In this document: positions 50,484 to 59,114 of the stretch, in pieces
How the letters are laid out: each line of letters starts with the position of its first letter
Position numbering within the stretch: position 1 is the stretch's first letter
NCBI RefSeq assembly: GCF_900114785.1
Contig: NZ_FOUG01000020.1
Location: 58,698 to 122,697, forward strand
Direction: 5' to 3'
Origin: Variovorax sp. OV329
GTDB lineage: Bacteria; Pseudomonadota; Gammaproteobacteria; Burkholderiales; Burkholderiaceae_C
Length of the DNA stretch: 64,000 bases
Translations under genes and position numbers: made by a program
The notes under the pieces: generated by a model
What the model saw: the letters and a program-made list of their open reading frames with translations, nothing else
Databases searched by the model: none
Told to the model about the DNA's origin: nothing

Positions 50484-51455
50484 TCACTCCGCGACCATGT
50501 CGAGGTCCTTCGCCATCTTGCCGAGACGCGCGGTCTCGCTGTCGACGAAGGCGTTGAACTGCACGCGGTTGCCCACCATCGGCTCGGAGTTGCGGGCCGC
50601 CATGTTGGCGCGCTCGCCGGGCGTCGTGACAAAGGCCTGAACCGCGGCGTTGATCCGGTCGAGCACCGCGGGCGGCGTTCCCTTGGGTGCGAACAAGCCC
50701 AGCCAGTGCGTCATGCGGATGGCGGGGAAGCCCGCCTCCGCCGTGGTCGGTACGTCGGGCAGCTGCGCCATGCGCTTGTCGGAGGCCACCGCCAGCATCC
50801 TCAGCTTGCCGGCCTTGCCCAGGTTCACCAGCGCCACGCTGGGCACGTCCGACAGCACCTGCACCTGGTGCGAACTGAGCGCCAGGCTGGTCTCGCCGCT
50901 GCCCTTGTACTGGACGAATGTGAAGGGCACGCCCAGCGCGGCCTTCATCATCTCGCCCGAGAAGTGGCCGGTGCTGCCCACGCCGGTGGTGCCGAAGAAG
51001 ATGCCCTTGGGATCGGCCTTGGCGTGTGCCTGCAGCTCGGCCAGCGTCTTCACGCCGATGTCGGGGTCGGCCACGATCAGCGAGGGTGAGAAGGACACGC
51101 CGCTGACCGGCACCAGCTCGCTGGCTGCATAGGGCAGCTTGCGGTGGATCAGCGGATTGATGAGCGTGCCGTTGGCGCCGGCCAGCAGCGTGTAGCCGTC
51201 GGCGGGCGACTTGGCCACCAGGTCCGCGCCGATCACGCCGCCGGCGCCGGGCTTGTTGTCCACCACCACCGGCTGGCCCAGCGCCTTGGACAGGCCCTCG
51301 GCGATGGCGCGTGCGCTCTCGTCGCCCGCGCCGCCGGGCGCGTAGGGCGCCACGATGCGGATGGGCTTGGCGGGCCACGCACCCTGCGCGAAGGCCGCGT
51401 TGCCCAGGGCAAGGCCGACGACGGCGGCGATGGCGAGGTGTTGGATGGCTGGCAT
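50484..51455 (-). CDS. Bug-family tripartite tricarboxylate receptor 1
   Basis: 323-residue periplasmic receptor of the TctC/Bug family. Signal peptide residues 1-23, then WPAKPIRIVAPYAPGGAGDESARAIA, VVDNKPGAGGVIGADLVAKSPADGYTLL and PDVPTTAEAGFP, all family hallmarks. Bug receptors bind carboxylates for TctAB or as sensors; no TctAB membrane genes are nearby. It is the last gene of the operon that begins with the lyase gene at 59046, and one of three paralogues in it. Confidence 0.9.
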   Translation of the reverse strand: MPAIQHLAIAAVVGLALGNAAFAQGAWPAKPIRIVAPYAPGGAGDESARAIAEGLSKALGQPVVVDNKPGAGGVIGADLVAKSPADGYTLLAGANGTLINPLIHRKLPYAASELVPVSGVSFSPSLIVADPDIGVKTLAELQAHAKADPKGIFFGTTGVGSTGHFSGEMMKAALGVPFTFVQYKGSGETSLALSSHQVQVLSDVPSVALVNLGKAGKLRMLAVASDKRMAQLPDVPTTAEAGFPAIRMTHWLGLFAPKGTPPAVLDRINAAVQAFVTTPGERANMAARNSEPMVGNRVQFNAFVDSETARLGKMAKDLDMVAE

Positions 51456-51485
51456 GGTCTTGTCTCCGGGTCTCGTTCTTGAACT

Positions 51486-52913
51486 TCAGTCGAAGGCGGG
51501 CCGCACCACGGGCGCGAGCAGCGCGATGAGCTCGCGCACGTCCTTCACGTCTTCCAGCCCCAGCGTCATCTCCTCGATGGCGCGCTGGCGCGGCGCGTCG
51601 ACGAGCCCGTCGGTGAGGCTGCGGAACTTGGCGGCCACGCCGGCCGTGTCCTGCGGCTTCTCGATCACGCGGGAGCTGGCGCGCTCGGCCACGATGCGCT
51701 GGCCGTCGGTGAAGGTCACGGCCACGCGGGTCTGGCCGCGCTTCATCATTCCGCCGGCATCGAAGGCCGGGTCATGCCGCACCTCCACCTTGGGCAGCAG
51801 CGCCCACACGTCGTCCGCATCGATGCGCGCCGGCGAGAACTGGCGCACCATCGCCGCGCCGTCGATGGCCGCCACCGACAGCGCATAGCCGATGTTCATC
51901 TGCGCGCCGATGGGCGTGAGCGGGCGCTCGGGCACCCACCAGCCGTGGTGGAAGACGGCGTGCGACACCTCGCATTCGATCTTCGCGATCTCGGCGGGCA
52001 CGAGCGCTCTCTTCGCCGCCACGTCGAAGAGAGCGTCCAGCGGCGAGTGGATGCCACCCATGGCCGCGTAGGGCTTGATGACGATGCGCTCCACCTCCCA
52101 GCGCTCGCCCAGGCCGCTGGTGATCTGCGAGGCGTCGGGCTCGTGGCCCTCGCCGAAGGTCGAAAGGAAGCCGCCGTAGGGCCGCTCGAACACCCGCTTG
52201 ATGCCGGTGTAGCCGCCCTCGGCCAGCACCGCTGCGTACAGGCCGTTGCGCGCCGAGAAGCCGTGGTGCATGCGCTTGCACATGGCCTCGTACTGCGCCG
52301 CCATCAGCCCGGCCGACTGCGTGCCGGCCAGGCCCAGCGCATCCTCGAAGCGCGCCGGGTCCAGCCCCATCAGCTTGCCCACCGCCGCGGCCGCCGCGTG
52401 CGTGCCGAACACCGAGCCCGAATGCCAGCCGCGCGACAGCATCTGCGCTCCGTGCAGTGCCATGCCCACGCGCGGGCCCACCTCGTAGCCTGCCAGCGCG
52501 GCTTCGAGAAAGCGCCGGCCGCTGGCCTTCGTGCCTTCGCCCTCGGCCGCGGCCCACAGCGCGGGCAGCACGATGGAGGCGCTGTGCAGCGGCCCCAGCG
52601 GGTGGTAGTCGTCCAGCTCGAAGCCCTGGATGAAGGTGCCGTTGAGCAGCGCGGCCGCCGGCGCGCTGGTGGTGGCGCCCCAGCCCACGATGCTGCGCTC
52701 GCCCGCGCCCTCGAAGCGCAGCACGATGTCCACCGCGGTGCGCGACCACGGCAGCTGCGCGCCGACGATGGCGCAGCCGATGCCGTCCAGCGTGAGTGCC
52801 TTGGCGCGTTCGCGCGCCGAGGCCGGGGCGTGGTCCAGGGAGAAGCCGGCGAGCCAGTCGCACAACTGGCCGGTGGGGCCGCTCGGGTCGGTAGCGGGAT
52901 GGGTGATCGTCAT
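51486..52913 (-). CDS. MmgE/PrpD-family protein
   Basis: 475-residue protein of the 2-methylcitrate dehydratase superfamily. It has LTLDGIGCAIVGAQLPWSRTA, FIQGFELDDYHPLGPLHSASIVLPALWA (about 115-142) and the helical domain with VGKLMGLDPARFEDALGLAGTQSAGL. PrpD-type enzymes dehydrate or isomerise tricarboxylates. Membership is sure, the substrate is not; other members act on itaconate-like or imidodisuccinate compounds. It stands between two Bug receptor genes. Confidence 0.85.
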   Translation of the reverse strand: MTITHPATDPSGPTGQLCDWLAGFSLDHAPASARERAKALTLDGIGCAIVGAQLPWSRTAVDIVLRFEGAGERSIVGWGATTSAPAAALLNGTFIQGFELDDYHPLGPLHSASIVLPALWAAAEGEGTKASGRRFLEAALAGYEVGPRVGMALHGAQMLSRGWHSGSVFGTHAAAAAVGKLMGLDPARFEDALGLAGTQSAGLMAAQYEAMCKRMHHGFSARNGLYAAVLAEGGYTGIKRVFERPYGGFLSTFGEGHEPDASQITSGLGERWEVERIVIKPYAAMGGIHSPLDALFDVAAKRALVPAEIAKIECEVSHAVFHHGWWVPERPLTPIGAQMNIGYALSVAAIDGAAMVRQFSPARIDADDVWALLPKVEVRHDPAFDAGGMMKRGQTRVAVTFTDGQRIVAERASSRVIEKPQDTAGVAAKFRSLTDGLVDAPRQRAIEEMTLGLEDVKDVRELIALLAPVVRPAFD

Positions 52914-52923
52914 CGCCCTTCCT

Positions 52924-53904
52924 TCAGTCGATCTGCACGCCGGCGTCGTTGACGGCCTGGCCCCACTTGCGGATCTCGCTCTGCAGGAAGCGCCCGAACT
53001 CGTCCGGCGTGGTGATGGCCAGGTCGCTGCCGGTCGCGCGAATCGACTCCTTGATCTCCGGGGCCGCCGAGGCGCGCTGGATCGCGTCGTGCAGCGCCTT
53101 CACCGTGGCCGGCGGCGTGCCGGCTGGCGCAAGAAAGCCCACCCACGAGCTGATGTCGAAGCCCTTGAGCCCCTGCTCGTCCACCGTGGGCACGTCCGGC
53201 AGCTGCGGATTGCGCTTCGCGCTGGAGATCGCCAGCGGCTTGAGCTTGCCCGCCTTCACCTGCGGCAGTACCGTGGCGAGCGCGTCGAACATCATCGGCA
53301 CCTGCCCGGCGATCACGTCGTTGATGGCGGCTGGCGAGCCCTTGTAGGGCACGTGGTTGAGCTTCAGGCCGGCCTGGCGCTCGAACACCACCATCGCCAG
53401 GTGCGCCGTGATGCCGTTGCCGCCCGAGGCGAAGTCCACCTTGCCGGGCCGCGCCTTCGCGTACTCGATCAGCTCCTTGAGGTTGTTCGGCCCGAAGGTG
53501 GGCGTGGCCACCAGCAGCAGCGCGCCGGTGCTGACCTGGGCGATGGGCGCGAAGTCCTTGATCGTATCGTAGGGCAGCTTCTTGTAGAGGGTGGGGTTGA
53601 TGGTCATCTGCCCCAGCGTGCCCAGCAGGAGGGTGGTGCCGTCCGGCGCACTGCGCTTCACCTCCTGCGCGCCCAGGCTGCCGTTGGCGCCGGGGCGGTT
53701 GTCGACGATCACCGGTTGGCCGATCTCCTTGCTCAGGGCCGCGGCGAAGTTGCGCGCGACGATGTCCACCGTCTGGCCGGCGGGGTAGCCAACGACGATG
53801 CGCACGGGCCGCGTCGGCAGGGCGTTCTGCGCGAAGGCGGGAGCGGCCAGCGTGAAGGCGGCCAGCGCTGCCAGTGCGCTGCGGCGCGAAAGGATGGGGG
53901 GCAT
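52924..53904 (-). CDS. Bug-family tripartite tricarboxylate receptor 2
   Basis: 326-residue TctC/Bug receptor with a signal peptide (SRRSALAALAAFTLAAPAFA) and motifs LPTRPVRIVVGYPAGQTVDIVARNFA, VIVDNRPGANGSLGAQEVKRSAPDGTTLLL and NPQLPDVPTVDEQGLKGFD. GYPAGQTVD replaces the more usual PGGxxD loop, which may reflect a different ligand. It lies 10 bp before the PrpD-type gene and 35 bp after the PrpF-type gene. Confidence 0.9.
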   Translation of the reverse strand: MPPILSRRSALAALAAFTLAAPAFAQNALPTRPVRIVVGYPAGQTVDIVARNFAAALSKEIGQPVIVDNRPGANGSLGAQEVKRSAPDGTTLLLGTLGQMTINPTLYKKLPYDTIKDFAPIAQVSTGALLLVATPTFGPNNLKELIEYAKARPGKVDFASGGNGITAHLAMVVFERQAGLKLNHVPYKGSPAAINDVIAGQVPMMFDALATVLPQVKAGKLKPLAISSAKRNPQLPDVPTVDEQGLKGFDISSWVGFLAPAGTPPATVKALHDAIQRASAAPEIKESIRATGSDLAITTPDEFGRFLQSEIRKWGQAVNDAGVQID

Positions 53905-53939
53905 GTCTTGTCTCCGTCGGTTGTCGAATGGAATGAAGT

Positions 53940-55112
53940 TCAGCCTGCGTCGCGCGGCACGTACACCGTGCCCGCCATCAGCCGGCGCGCGGTGCGCTGC
54001 AGGCCCAGTGCGTCGAAGCGGGTCGCGGCCGGCGTGTCGCCGGCGCGGGCGATCACCTTCACCGTCATCACGCCCAGTGGATGGCCGATGCGCAGCGTGT
54101 CGGTGCAACTGCGCTCGCCCACGGCCGCGTTCACCAGCGTGCCGGGCACGCGCGAGGCGGCGGCGGTGCACATGGAGCCGGTGCCGGCCATGCTGTCGTG
54201 GCACTTGCCGAGAAACACCAGCCGCGCGCGCAGGTCGCAGTCGGCGGCCTTCACCGTCTCTCGGTTGGTGTCGACGTAGTCGGCCGGCGGCGCCACCATC
54301 ACGGCCAGCGGCAGGCCAGGCAGGTGCACGTCCTTCCAGTGCTTGTAGAGGCCGATGCGCTCGCCCGCCTTGGCCTGGATCTCGCCGATGGCCTCGATCA
54401 GCGCGCGGTCGGCGCTGATGTCCGGCGGCAACTCGCTGCCCGACAGCCCCAGCGAACTGGCGGCGATGAGCACGCAGGGCGTGGCCGCGTCGACGATGGA
54501 GACCTCGAAGCGCCGCCCGTCCTCCAGCGCGATGGTGTCCACTGGCTGGCCAGTGGGCAGCAGCTTGCCGGTCTTGGCGCCCAGCGTGTCGGTGTAGTCC
54601 ATCAGGATCTCGGCGCCGGTGCCCGGCACGCCGGCGATGGCACAGTCGCCCAGCACGCGCGCCCTGCCGTGCTTCACCTGCACCTTCGACACCAGCAGCG
54701 TGCCGGTGTTGGTGTTGTGGATGCGCACGGTGGTGATGGGCTCCGCCGCCTCGACCAGCCCCTCGTCGATGGCGAAGGGCGCCACGGCCGAGGAGATGTT
54801 GCCGCAGTTGGCGTCGTAGCCGATCCGGTCGCGCTCCACGTCGGCCTGCGCGAAGGTGTAGTCCACGTCGGCGTCGGTGCGGTCGGACTTTCTGATCATC
54901 GCGATCTTCGAGGTGACCAGGCGCGAGCCGCCCATGCCGTCGATCTGCAGCACGTCGGGCGTGCCCATCGCCCGCTTGAGGAAGCGGTCGCGCGCCGCAC
55001 CGGGTGGCGGCACGTCGGCCTCGTGGAAGAACAGGGCCTTGCTGGTGCCGCCGCGCATCAGCACGCAGGGCACGCCGATCTGCTCGTCGTCGTGGTCGTG
55101 GAGGGTGTTCAT
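53940..55112 (-). CDS. PrpF-family isomerase
   Basis: 390-residue protein of the PrpF / 4-oxalomesaconate tautomerase family, which shifts double bonds in unsaturated tricarboxylates such as 2-methylaconitate. It starts VPCVLMRGGTSKALFFHEADVP, has the Cys motif GYDANCGNISSAVAPFAI (about residue 103) and FLGKCHDSMAGTGSMCTAAASRVPGTLV (about 310-338) with the second active-site Cys region. The start ATG 55112 follows AAGAAGGAC. In this cluster it could interconvert isomers of the substrate of the LeuCD-like hydratase. Confidence 0.85.
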   Translation of the reverse strand: MNTLHDHDDEQIGVPCVLMRGGTSKALFFHEADVPPPGAARDRFLKRAMGTPDVLQIDGMGGSRLVTSKIAMIRKSDRTDADVDYTFAQADVERDRIGYDANCGNISSAVAPFAIDEGLVEAAEPITTVRIHNTNTGTLLVSKVQVKHGRARVLGDCAIAGVPGTGAEILMDYTDTLGAKTGKLLPTGQPVDTIALEDGRRFEVSIVDAATPCVLIAASSLGLSGSELPPDISADRALIEAIGEIQAKAGERIGLYKHWKDVHLPGLPLAVMVAPPADYVDTNRETVKAADCDLRARLVFLGKCHDSMAGTGSMCTAAASRVPGTLVNAAVGERSCTDTLRIGHPLGVMTVKVIARAGDTPAATRFDALGLQRTARRLMAGTVYVPRDAG

Positions 55113-55126
55113 GGCCGGGTCCTTCT

Positions 55127-56107
55127 TCATTCGAGCGGGTACAGCTTCACCAGCGCATCCATGCGCGCGCTGTCCTCGCGGATCTGGGCGGCGAATTCGG
55201 CGGGCGAGTTCACCAGTGGCTCGGCGCCGGCGGCGGCGATGGTCTTCTGGACGTCGGGGTCCTTCACCGCCTCGTGGAGTGCCGAGACAATGCCCTGCGT
55301 CACGCTGGCCGGCGTGCCCTGCGGCGCGAAGAGGCCATACCAGGTCACCGACTGGAACTGCGGGAAGCCGGCCTCGGCGGTGGTGGGCACTTCGGGCAAG
55401 GCAGCCGCGCGCTTCTTTCCCTGCGTGGCGAGGATCTTCAGCGTGCCCGCCTTGTAGTGCGGCAGCGCGGCGGTGATGCCGGTGAAGGCCATGTTCACGT
55501 TGTTGGCGATCATGTCGGTGACGATGGCGCCGGTCCCCTTGTAGTTCACGACGATCAGGTTCGGGATGCCGGCCTCGGCCGCCAGTTGCCGGGCCGAGAT
55601 GCGCGCCAGGCTCTCGCCGCTGGCGATGGAGCAGGGCGTGCTCGCGCTCTTGCAGTAGCCGACCAGTTCGGCCAGCGTCTTCGCCGGCACCTTGGCGCTG
55701 GCCACGATGGCGGCCGGCGAGATCGACACCGCCGTCACCGGCGTGAGGCGCGCGAGCGGGTCCACGCCCTTGAGGCCCGGCACGTGCCTGGTGACCACGA
55801 TGGAGGGCACCTGCAGCAGCAGCGTGTAGCCGTCGGGCTTGGCCTCCATCACGCGGCGGGTGCCGATCAGGCCGTCGGCCCCGGGCATGTTCTCCACCAC
55901 CACCGGCTGGCCCCACAGCTCGCCCAGGCGGCGCGCCACGGCGCGTGCGGTGGCGTCGGTGCCGCCGCCGGGGGTGTAGGGCACGACGAGCGAGACGGGG
56001 TGGTCGGGCTTCCAGGCCGGCTGTGCCTGGGCTTGCGGGGTGAGCATGGCGGCGGCCAGCGCAGCGGCCGCCAGGGGCCAGCGGAGGCGCCTGCTTTCTG
56101 AATTCAT
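55127..56107 (-). CDS. Bug-family tripartite tricarboxylate receptor 3
   Basis: 326-residue TctC/Bug receptor. Signal peptide residues 1-28 (ALAAAMLTPQAQAQ), then WKPDHPVSLVVPYTPGGGTDATARAVARRL, VVVENMPGADGLIGTRRVMEAKPDGYTLLL and LPEVPTTAEAGFPQFQ. The classical PGGGTD loop is intact. It begins 37 bp after the LeuD-like gene. Confidence 0.9.
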   Translation of the reverse strand: MNSESRRLRWPLAAAALAAAMLTPQAQAQPAWKPDHPVSLVVPYTPGGGTDATARAVARRLGELWGQPVVVENMPGADGLIGTRRVMEAKPDGYTLLLQVPSIVVTRHVPGLKGVDPLARLTPVTAVSISPAAIVASAKVPAKTLAELVGYCKSASTPCSIASGESLARISARQLAAEAGIPNLIVVNYKGTGAIVTDMIANNVNMAFTGITAALPHYKAGTLKILATQGKKRAAALPEVPTTAEAGFPQFQSVTWYGLFAPQGTPASVTQGIVSALHEAVKDPDVQKTIAAAGAEPLVNSPAEFAAQIREDSARMDALVKLYPLE

Positions 56108-56144
56108 GAGTCCTGTCTCCGTGTTCTTGTGCGTGTTCGATGTG

Positions 56145-56762
56145 TCAGCGTGCCGGCCAGGCCCAGGGGCGCCGCAGCCGGTCGGCCGCTTGCCATTCGC
56201 GGATCAGCGCATCGTCCTTGAGCGTGAGGCCGATGTCGTCCAGGCCCTGCAGCAGCGCATCGCGGCGCAGCGGGTCGACCTCGAAGGCGCGCATGCCGGC
56301 CGCCGGGTGGGTGAGGGTGCAGGCCTGCAGGTCCACCGTGAGCGGCGAGCCGTCGGCGCAGGCGCGCGCGATGGCCTCGATCTGTTCGGGCGGCAGGCGG
56401 ATCGCCAGCATGCCGTTCTGAAAGCAGTTGTTGAAGAAGATGTCGCCGAAGCTGGGCGCGATCACGCAGCGGATGCCCATGCCCATCAACGCCCACACCG
56501 CGCCTTCGCGCGAGGAGCCGCAGCCGAAGTTCTCGCCGGCCAGCAGCACGGGTGCGCCGCGGAAGGCCGGCTGGTTGAGCACGAAGTCCGGGTTCTCGCC
56601 GCCGTCCTCCCGGTAGCGCAGCGCCTCCATGGCGAAGGGGCCCAGCTCGGTGCGCGCCAGCGTGGTGAGTCGCTCGATGCGCACGATCACGTCGGTGTCG
56701 ACATTGGCACGCGGCAGGTGCGCAGCGGCACCGGTGACGCAGAGGAAGGGTTGCATGCTCAT
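56145..56762 (-). CDS. LeuD-like aconitase-family small subunit
   Basis: 205-residue swivel domain of a two-subunit hydro-lyase. It has VDTDVIVRIERL near residue 21 and the substrate-carboxylate motif NFGCGSSREGAVWALMGMGIRCVIAPSFGDIFFNNCFQNGML (about 78-119), with GCGSSRE in place. It overlaps the large subunit gene by 4 bp. Sequence resembles isopropylmalate isomerase, but context (PrpF, PrpD, lyase) argues for another dicarboxylate, such as a dimethylmaleate or methylated citraconate type. Confidence 0.87.
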   Translation of the reverse strand: MSMQPFLCVTGAAAHLPRANVDTDVIVRIERLTTLARTELGPFAMEALRYREDGGENPDFVLNQPAFRGAPVLLAGENFGCGSSREGAVWALMGMGIRCVIAPSFGDIFFNNCFQNGMLAIRLPPEQIEAIARACADGSPLTVDLQACTLTHPAAGMRAFEVDPLRRDALLQGLDDIGLTLKDDALIREWQAADRLRRPWAWPAR

Positions 56763-58171
56763 GCCACTGCTCCCAGCGATTCGACGTCGCAGATCACGCC
56801 GGCAATGGCGGCGGCTGCTGCCATCGCCGGACTGGCGAGATGGGTGCGCGCGCCGGGCCCCTGGCGGCCCACGAAGTTGCGGTTGGAAGTGGAGACCGAT
56901 CGCTGCTGCGGCGGCACCTGCTCGCCGTTGGCGGCCACGCACATGCTGCAGCCCGGCTCGCGCCAGGAGAAGCCCGCGGCCTCGAAAACATCGCGAAGGC
57001 CTTCGGCCTCGGCCGCGCGCTTCACGTTCTCGGACCCTGGCACGACCCAGGCGTTCACGCCCGCTGCCACCGTGCGCCCGCGCGCCACCTCGGCGGCCGC
57101 GCGCAGGTCCGACAGCCGCGCGTTCGCGCAGGAGCCGATGAAGACCCAGTCCACGTGCGTGCCGGCGATCGCCTGGCCGGCCTGCAGGCCCATGTAGTCG
57201 AGCGCGGCGCGCAGGGTGTCGCGCTGCGCATCGCTTGCGGCGGCCAGCGGGTCGGGCACGCGGCCGTCGATGGCGATGGCGTGCTCGGGGCTGGTGCCCC
57301 AGGTGATGGTGGGGCGCACCTCGCCCGCGTCGAACACTTCCTCGCGGTCGAAGCGCGCGCCCTCGTCGCTGTGCAACTCGCGCCATTGCGCCACGGCGGC
57401 ATCGAAGCCGGCGCCCTGCGGCGCGAAGGGGCGGCCGCGCAGGTAGTCGAAGGTGCGCTGGTCCGGCGCCACCAGGCCGAAGCGCGCGCCCAGTTCCACC
57501 GAGAGGTTGCACAGCGTGAGGCGGCCTTCCACTTCCATCGCCTCGATGGCCGGGCCGGCGAACTCGATCGCGTGGCCCACGCCGGCGGCGGCGCCCAGCC
57601 GGCCGATGATGTGCAGCGCCAGATCCTTGGCGCTGACGCCGGCGCGCAGCCGGCCCTCGACGCGCACGCGCAGCTGCCGGGGCTTGTGCTGGCGCAGCGT
57701 CTGCGTGGCCAGGGCGTGGGTGCTCTCGGACGAGCCCACGCCGAATGCCATCGCGCCCAGGCCGCCGTTGGTGCAGGTGTGGCTGTCGCCGCAGATCACG
57801 GTGAGGCCCGGCAGCACGATGCCCAGCTCCGGCCCCATCACGTGCACGATGCCCTGGCCGCTCTCGCCCAGGTCGAACAGGCGCACGTTCATCTTCTGGC
57901 TGAGCTGCTTGAGCCCCGCATGCAGCCTGCCGCCCAGCGGGAAGGTGGTGGCCACGCGGCCGGGCTGGCTGGACACGGCGTGGTCCGGCGTGGCGAACAC
58001 CAGCTCCGCGTTGTGCAGCGGCAGGCCGCGCGCCGCCACCTCGCCCAGCGCGGGCGGGCCCGACAGGTCGTGCAGCAGGTGGCGGTCGATGTGCAGCAGC
58101 GCCCAGCCATCGCCCAGCTCGCGCACCACGTGCGCGTCCCAGAGCTTGTCGAAGAGGGTGCGCGCTCTCAT
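56759..58171 (-). CDS. LeuC-like aconitase-family large subunit
   Basis: 470-residue [4Fe-4S] hydro-lyase subunit. It starts RTLFDKLWDAHVV, has VICGDSHTCTNGGLGAMAFGVGSSE (about 130-155) and the three cluster Cys in FIGSCANARLSDLRAA (about 345) and CSMCVAANGEQ (about 405). The length equals LeuC. It overlaps both neighbours by 4 bp, so lyase, large and small subunits are coupled and probably act in sequence. Whether the substrate is isopropylmalate is doubtful because no leuA or leuB is present. Confidence 0.88.
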   Translation of the reverse strand: MRARTLFDKLWDAHVVRELGDGWALLHIDRHLLHDLSGPPALGEVAARGLPLHNAELVFATPDHAVSSQPGRVATTFPLGGRLHAGLKQLSQKMNVRLFDLGESGQGIVHVMGPELGIVLPGLTVICGDSHTCTNGGLGAMAFGVGSSESTHALATQTLRQHKPRQLRVRVEGRLRAGVSAKDLALHIIGRLGAAAGVGHAIEFAGPAIEAMEVEGRLTLCNLSVELGARFGLVAPDQRTFDYLRGRPFAPQGAGFDAAVAQWRELHSDEGARFDREEVFDAGEVRPTITWGTSPEHAIAIDGRVPDPLAAASDAQRDTLRAALDYMGLQAGQAIAGTHVDWVFIGSCANARLSDLRAAAEVARGRTVAAGVNAWVVPGSENVKRAAEAEGLRDVFEAAGFSWREPGCSMCVAANGEQVPPQQRSVSTSNRNFVGRQGPGARTHLASPAMAAAAAIAGVICDVESLGAVA

Positions 58172-59046
58172 TTCTTCTGCTCCATGGTGGCGCCGGCGTT
58201 GAAGCGGGTGCGCAGCGCGTCCCACTCGTCGGCGCCGAAGCGGCGGAAGGTCTGCGCCACGCTGTGCGTCACGTTGGGCGCCTGGTGGGTGCGCTTGAGT
58301 TCGGCCAGTGCGGCGTCGCCCGCCTCGATGGTGGCCTTGAGCATCAGGCCGGGGAGGATCGCGAGCCGGTAGCCCATCTCCTCGGCCTGTCGCAGGTCGA
58401 AGATCGGCGTGCGGCCGCCGGGCACCACGTTGAGCAGGCAGGGGCCTTTCACCTGCTTCGGCACGGCGGCGACTTCCTCGACCGTCTGCGTGGCCTCGAC
58501 GAAGGCCATGTCGGCGCCGGCGTCCAGCGCGGCATTGGCTCGCCACACGGCCTCGTCCAGCGACAGCATGGCACGCGCGTCGGTGCGGGCGATGACCACG
58601 AAGTCCTGGGTGCGGCGCGCTTCCACGGCGGCGCGGACCTTGGAGACGAAGTCCTGGCGAGAGATCACTTCCTTGCCGTCGAGGTGGCCGCAGCGCTTGG
58701 GCGAGACCTGGTCCTCGATGTGGATGGCGGCCACGCCGCGCGACTCGTACTCGCGCACGGTGCGCGTCACGTTCAGCTCGTTGCCGTAGCCGGTGTCTGC
58801 GTCGGCGATCAGGGGCACGGAAATCGAGCGCGCCATCGTGGCGGCGTTGCCCACCATCTCGCCCATGTCCAGCAGGCCGAAGTCGGGAAAGCCGCGCGCG
58901 GCCGAGGTGCCGGCGCCGGTCATGTAGACGGCCGGGAAGCCGGCCTGCTCGATCAGCCGCGCACCGATCGCGTCGTAGGCGCCTGGGGCGATGACCATGC
59001 CGGGCGCGGCCAGCAGCTGTCGAAGATGGGAGGCGGGGTGGCTCAT
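58168..59046 (-). CDS. Isocitrate lyase/PEP mutase-family lyase
   Basis: 292-residue enzyme of the 2-methylisocitrate lyase / dimethylmalate lyase / oxaloacetate decarboxylase group. It has YMTGAGTSAARGFPDFG (about 41-57), metal-binding ADADTGYGN (81-89), EDQ at 111-113 and the lyase-type SPKRCGH with C119, which indicates C-C bond cleavage. It is the first gene of the operon and 4-bp coupled to the LeuC-like gene. Retro-aldol cleavage of a hydroxylated dicarboxylate to pyruvate plus a short acid is the likely reaction. Confidence 0.87.
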   Translation of the reverse strand: MSHPASHLRQLLAAPGMVIAPGAYDAIGARLIEQAGFPAVYMTGAGTSAARGFPDFGLLDMGEMVGNAATMARSISVPLIADADTGYGNELNVTRTVREYESRGVAAIHIEDQVSPKRCGHLDGKEVISRQDFVSKVRAAVEARRTQDFVVIARTDARAMLSLDEAVWRANAALDAGADMAFVEATQTVEEVAAVPKQVKGPCLLNVVPGGRTPIFDLRQAEEMGYRLAILPGLMLKATIEAGDAALAELKRTHQAPNVTHSVAQTFRRFGADEWDALRTRFNAGATMEQKK

Positions 59047-59070
59047 GGGGTTGTTTCGTTACGTCGTCCT

Positions 59071-59092
59071 GTTGTACTAACGATAGCACAAC
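59071..59092. promoter_or_regulatory. Candidate GntR operator
   Basis: GTTGT (59071-59075) and ACAAC (59088-59092) form a dyad with a 12-bp spacer in the short A/T-rich gap between the lyase gene and the divergent GntR gene. Position favours control of both transcripts. The half-sites are short and the match may be chance. Confidence 0.4.
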
Positions 59093-59114
59093 ATAACAAC
59101 AAGTCAACCCGGCT

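Noticed and set aside
56145..58171. True leucine-biosynthesis leuCD
   Set aside because: No leuA or leuB nearby, and the genes are coupled to a lyase and near PrpF/PrpD and Bug receptors under a GntR regulator. The point is not settled without phylogeny.
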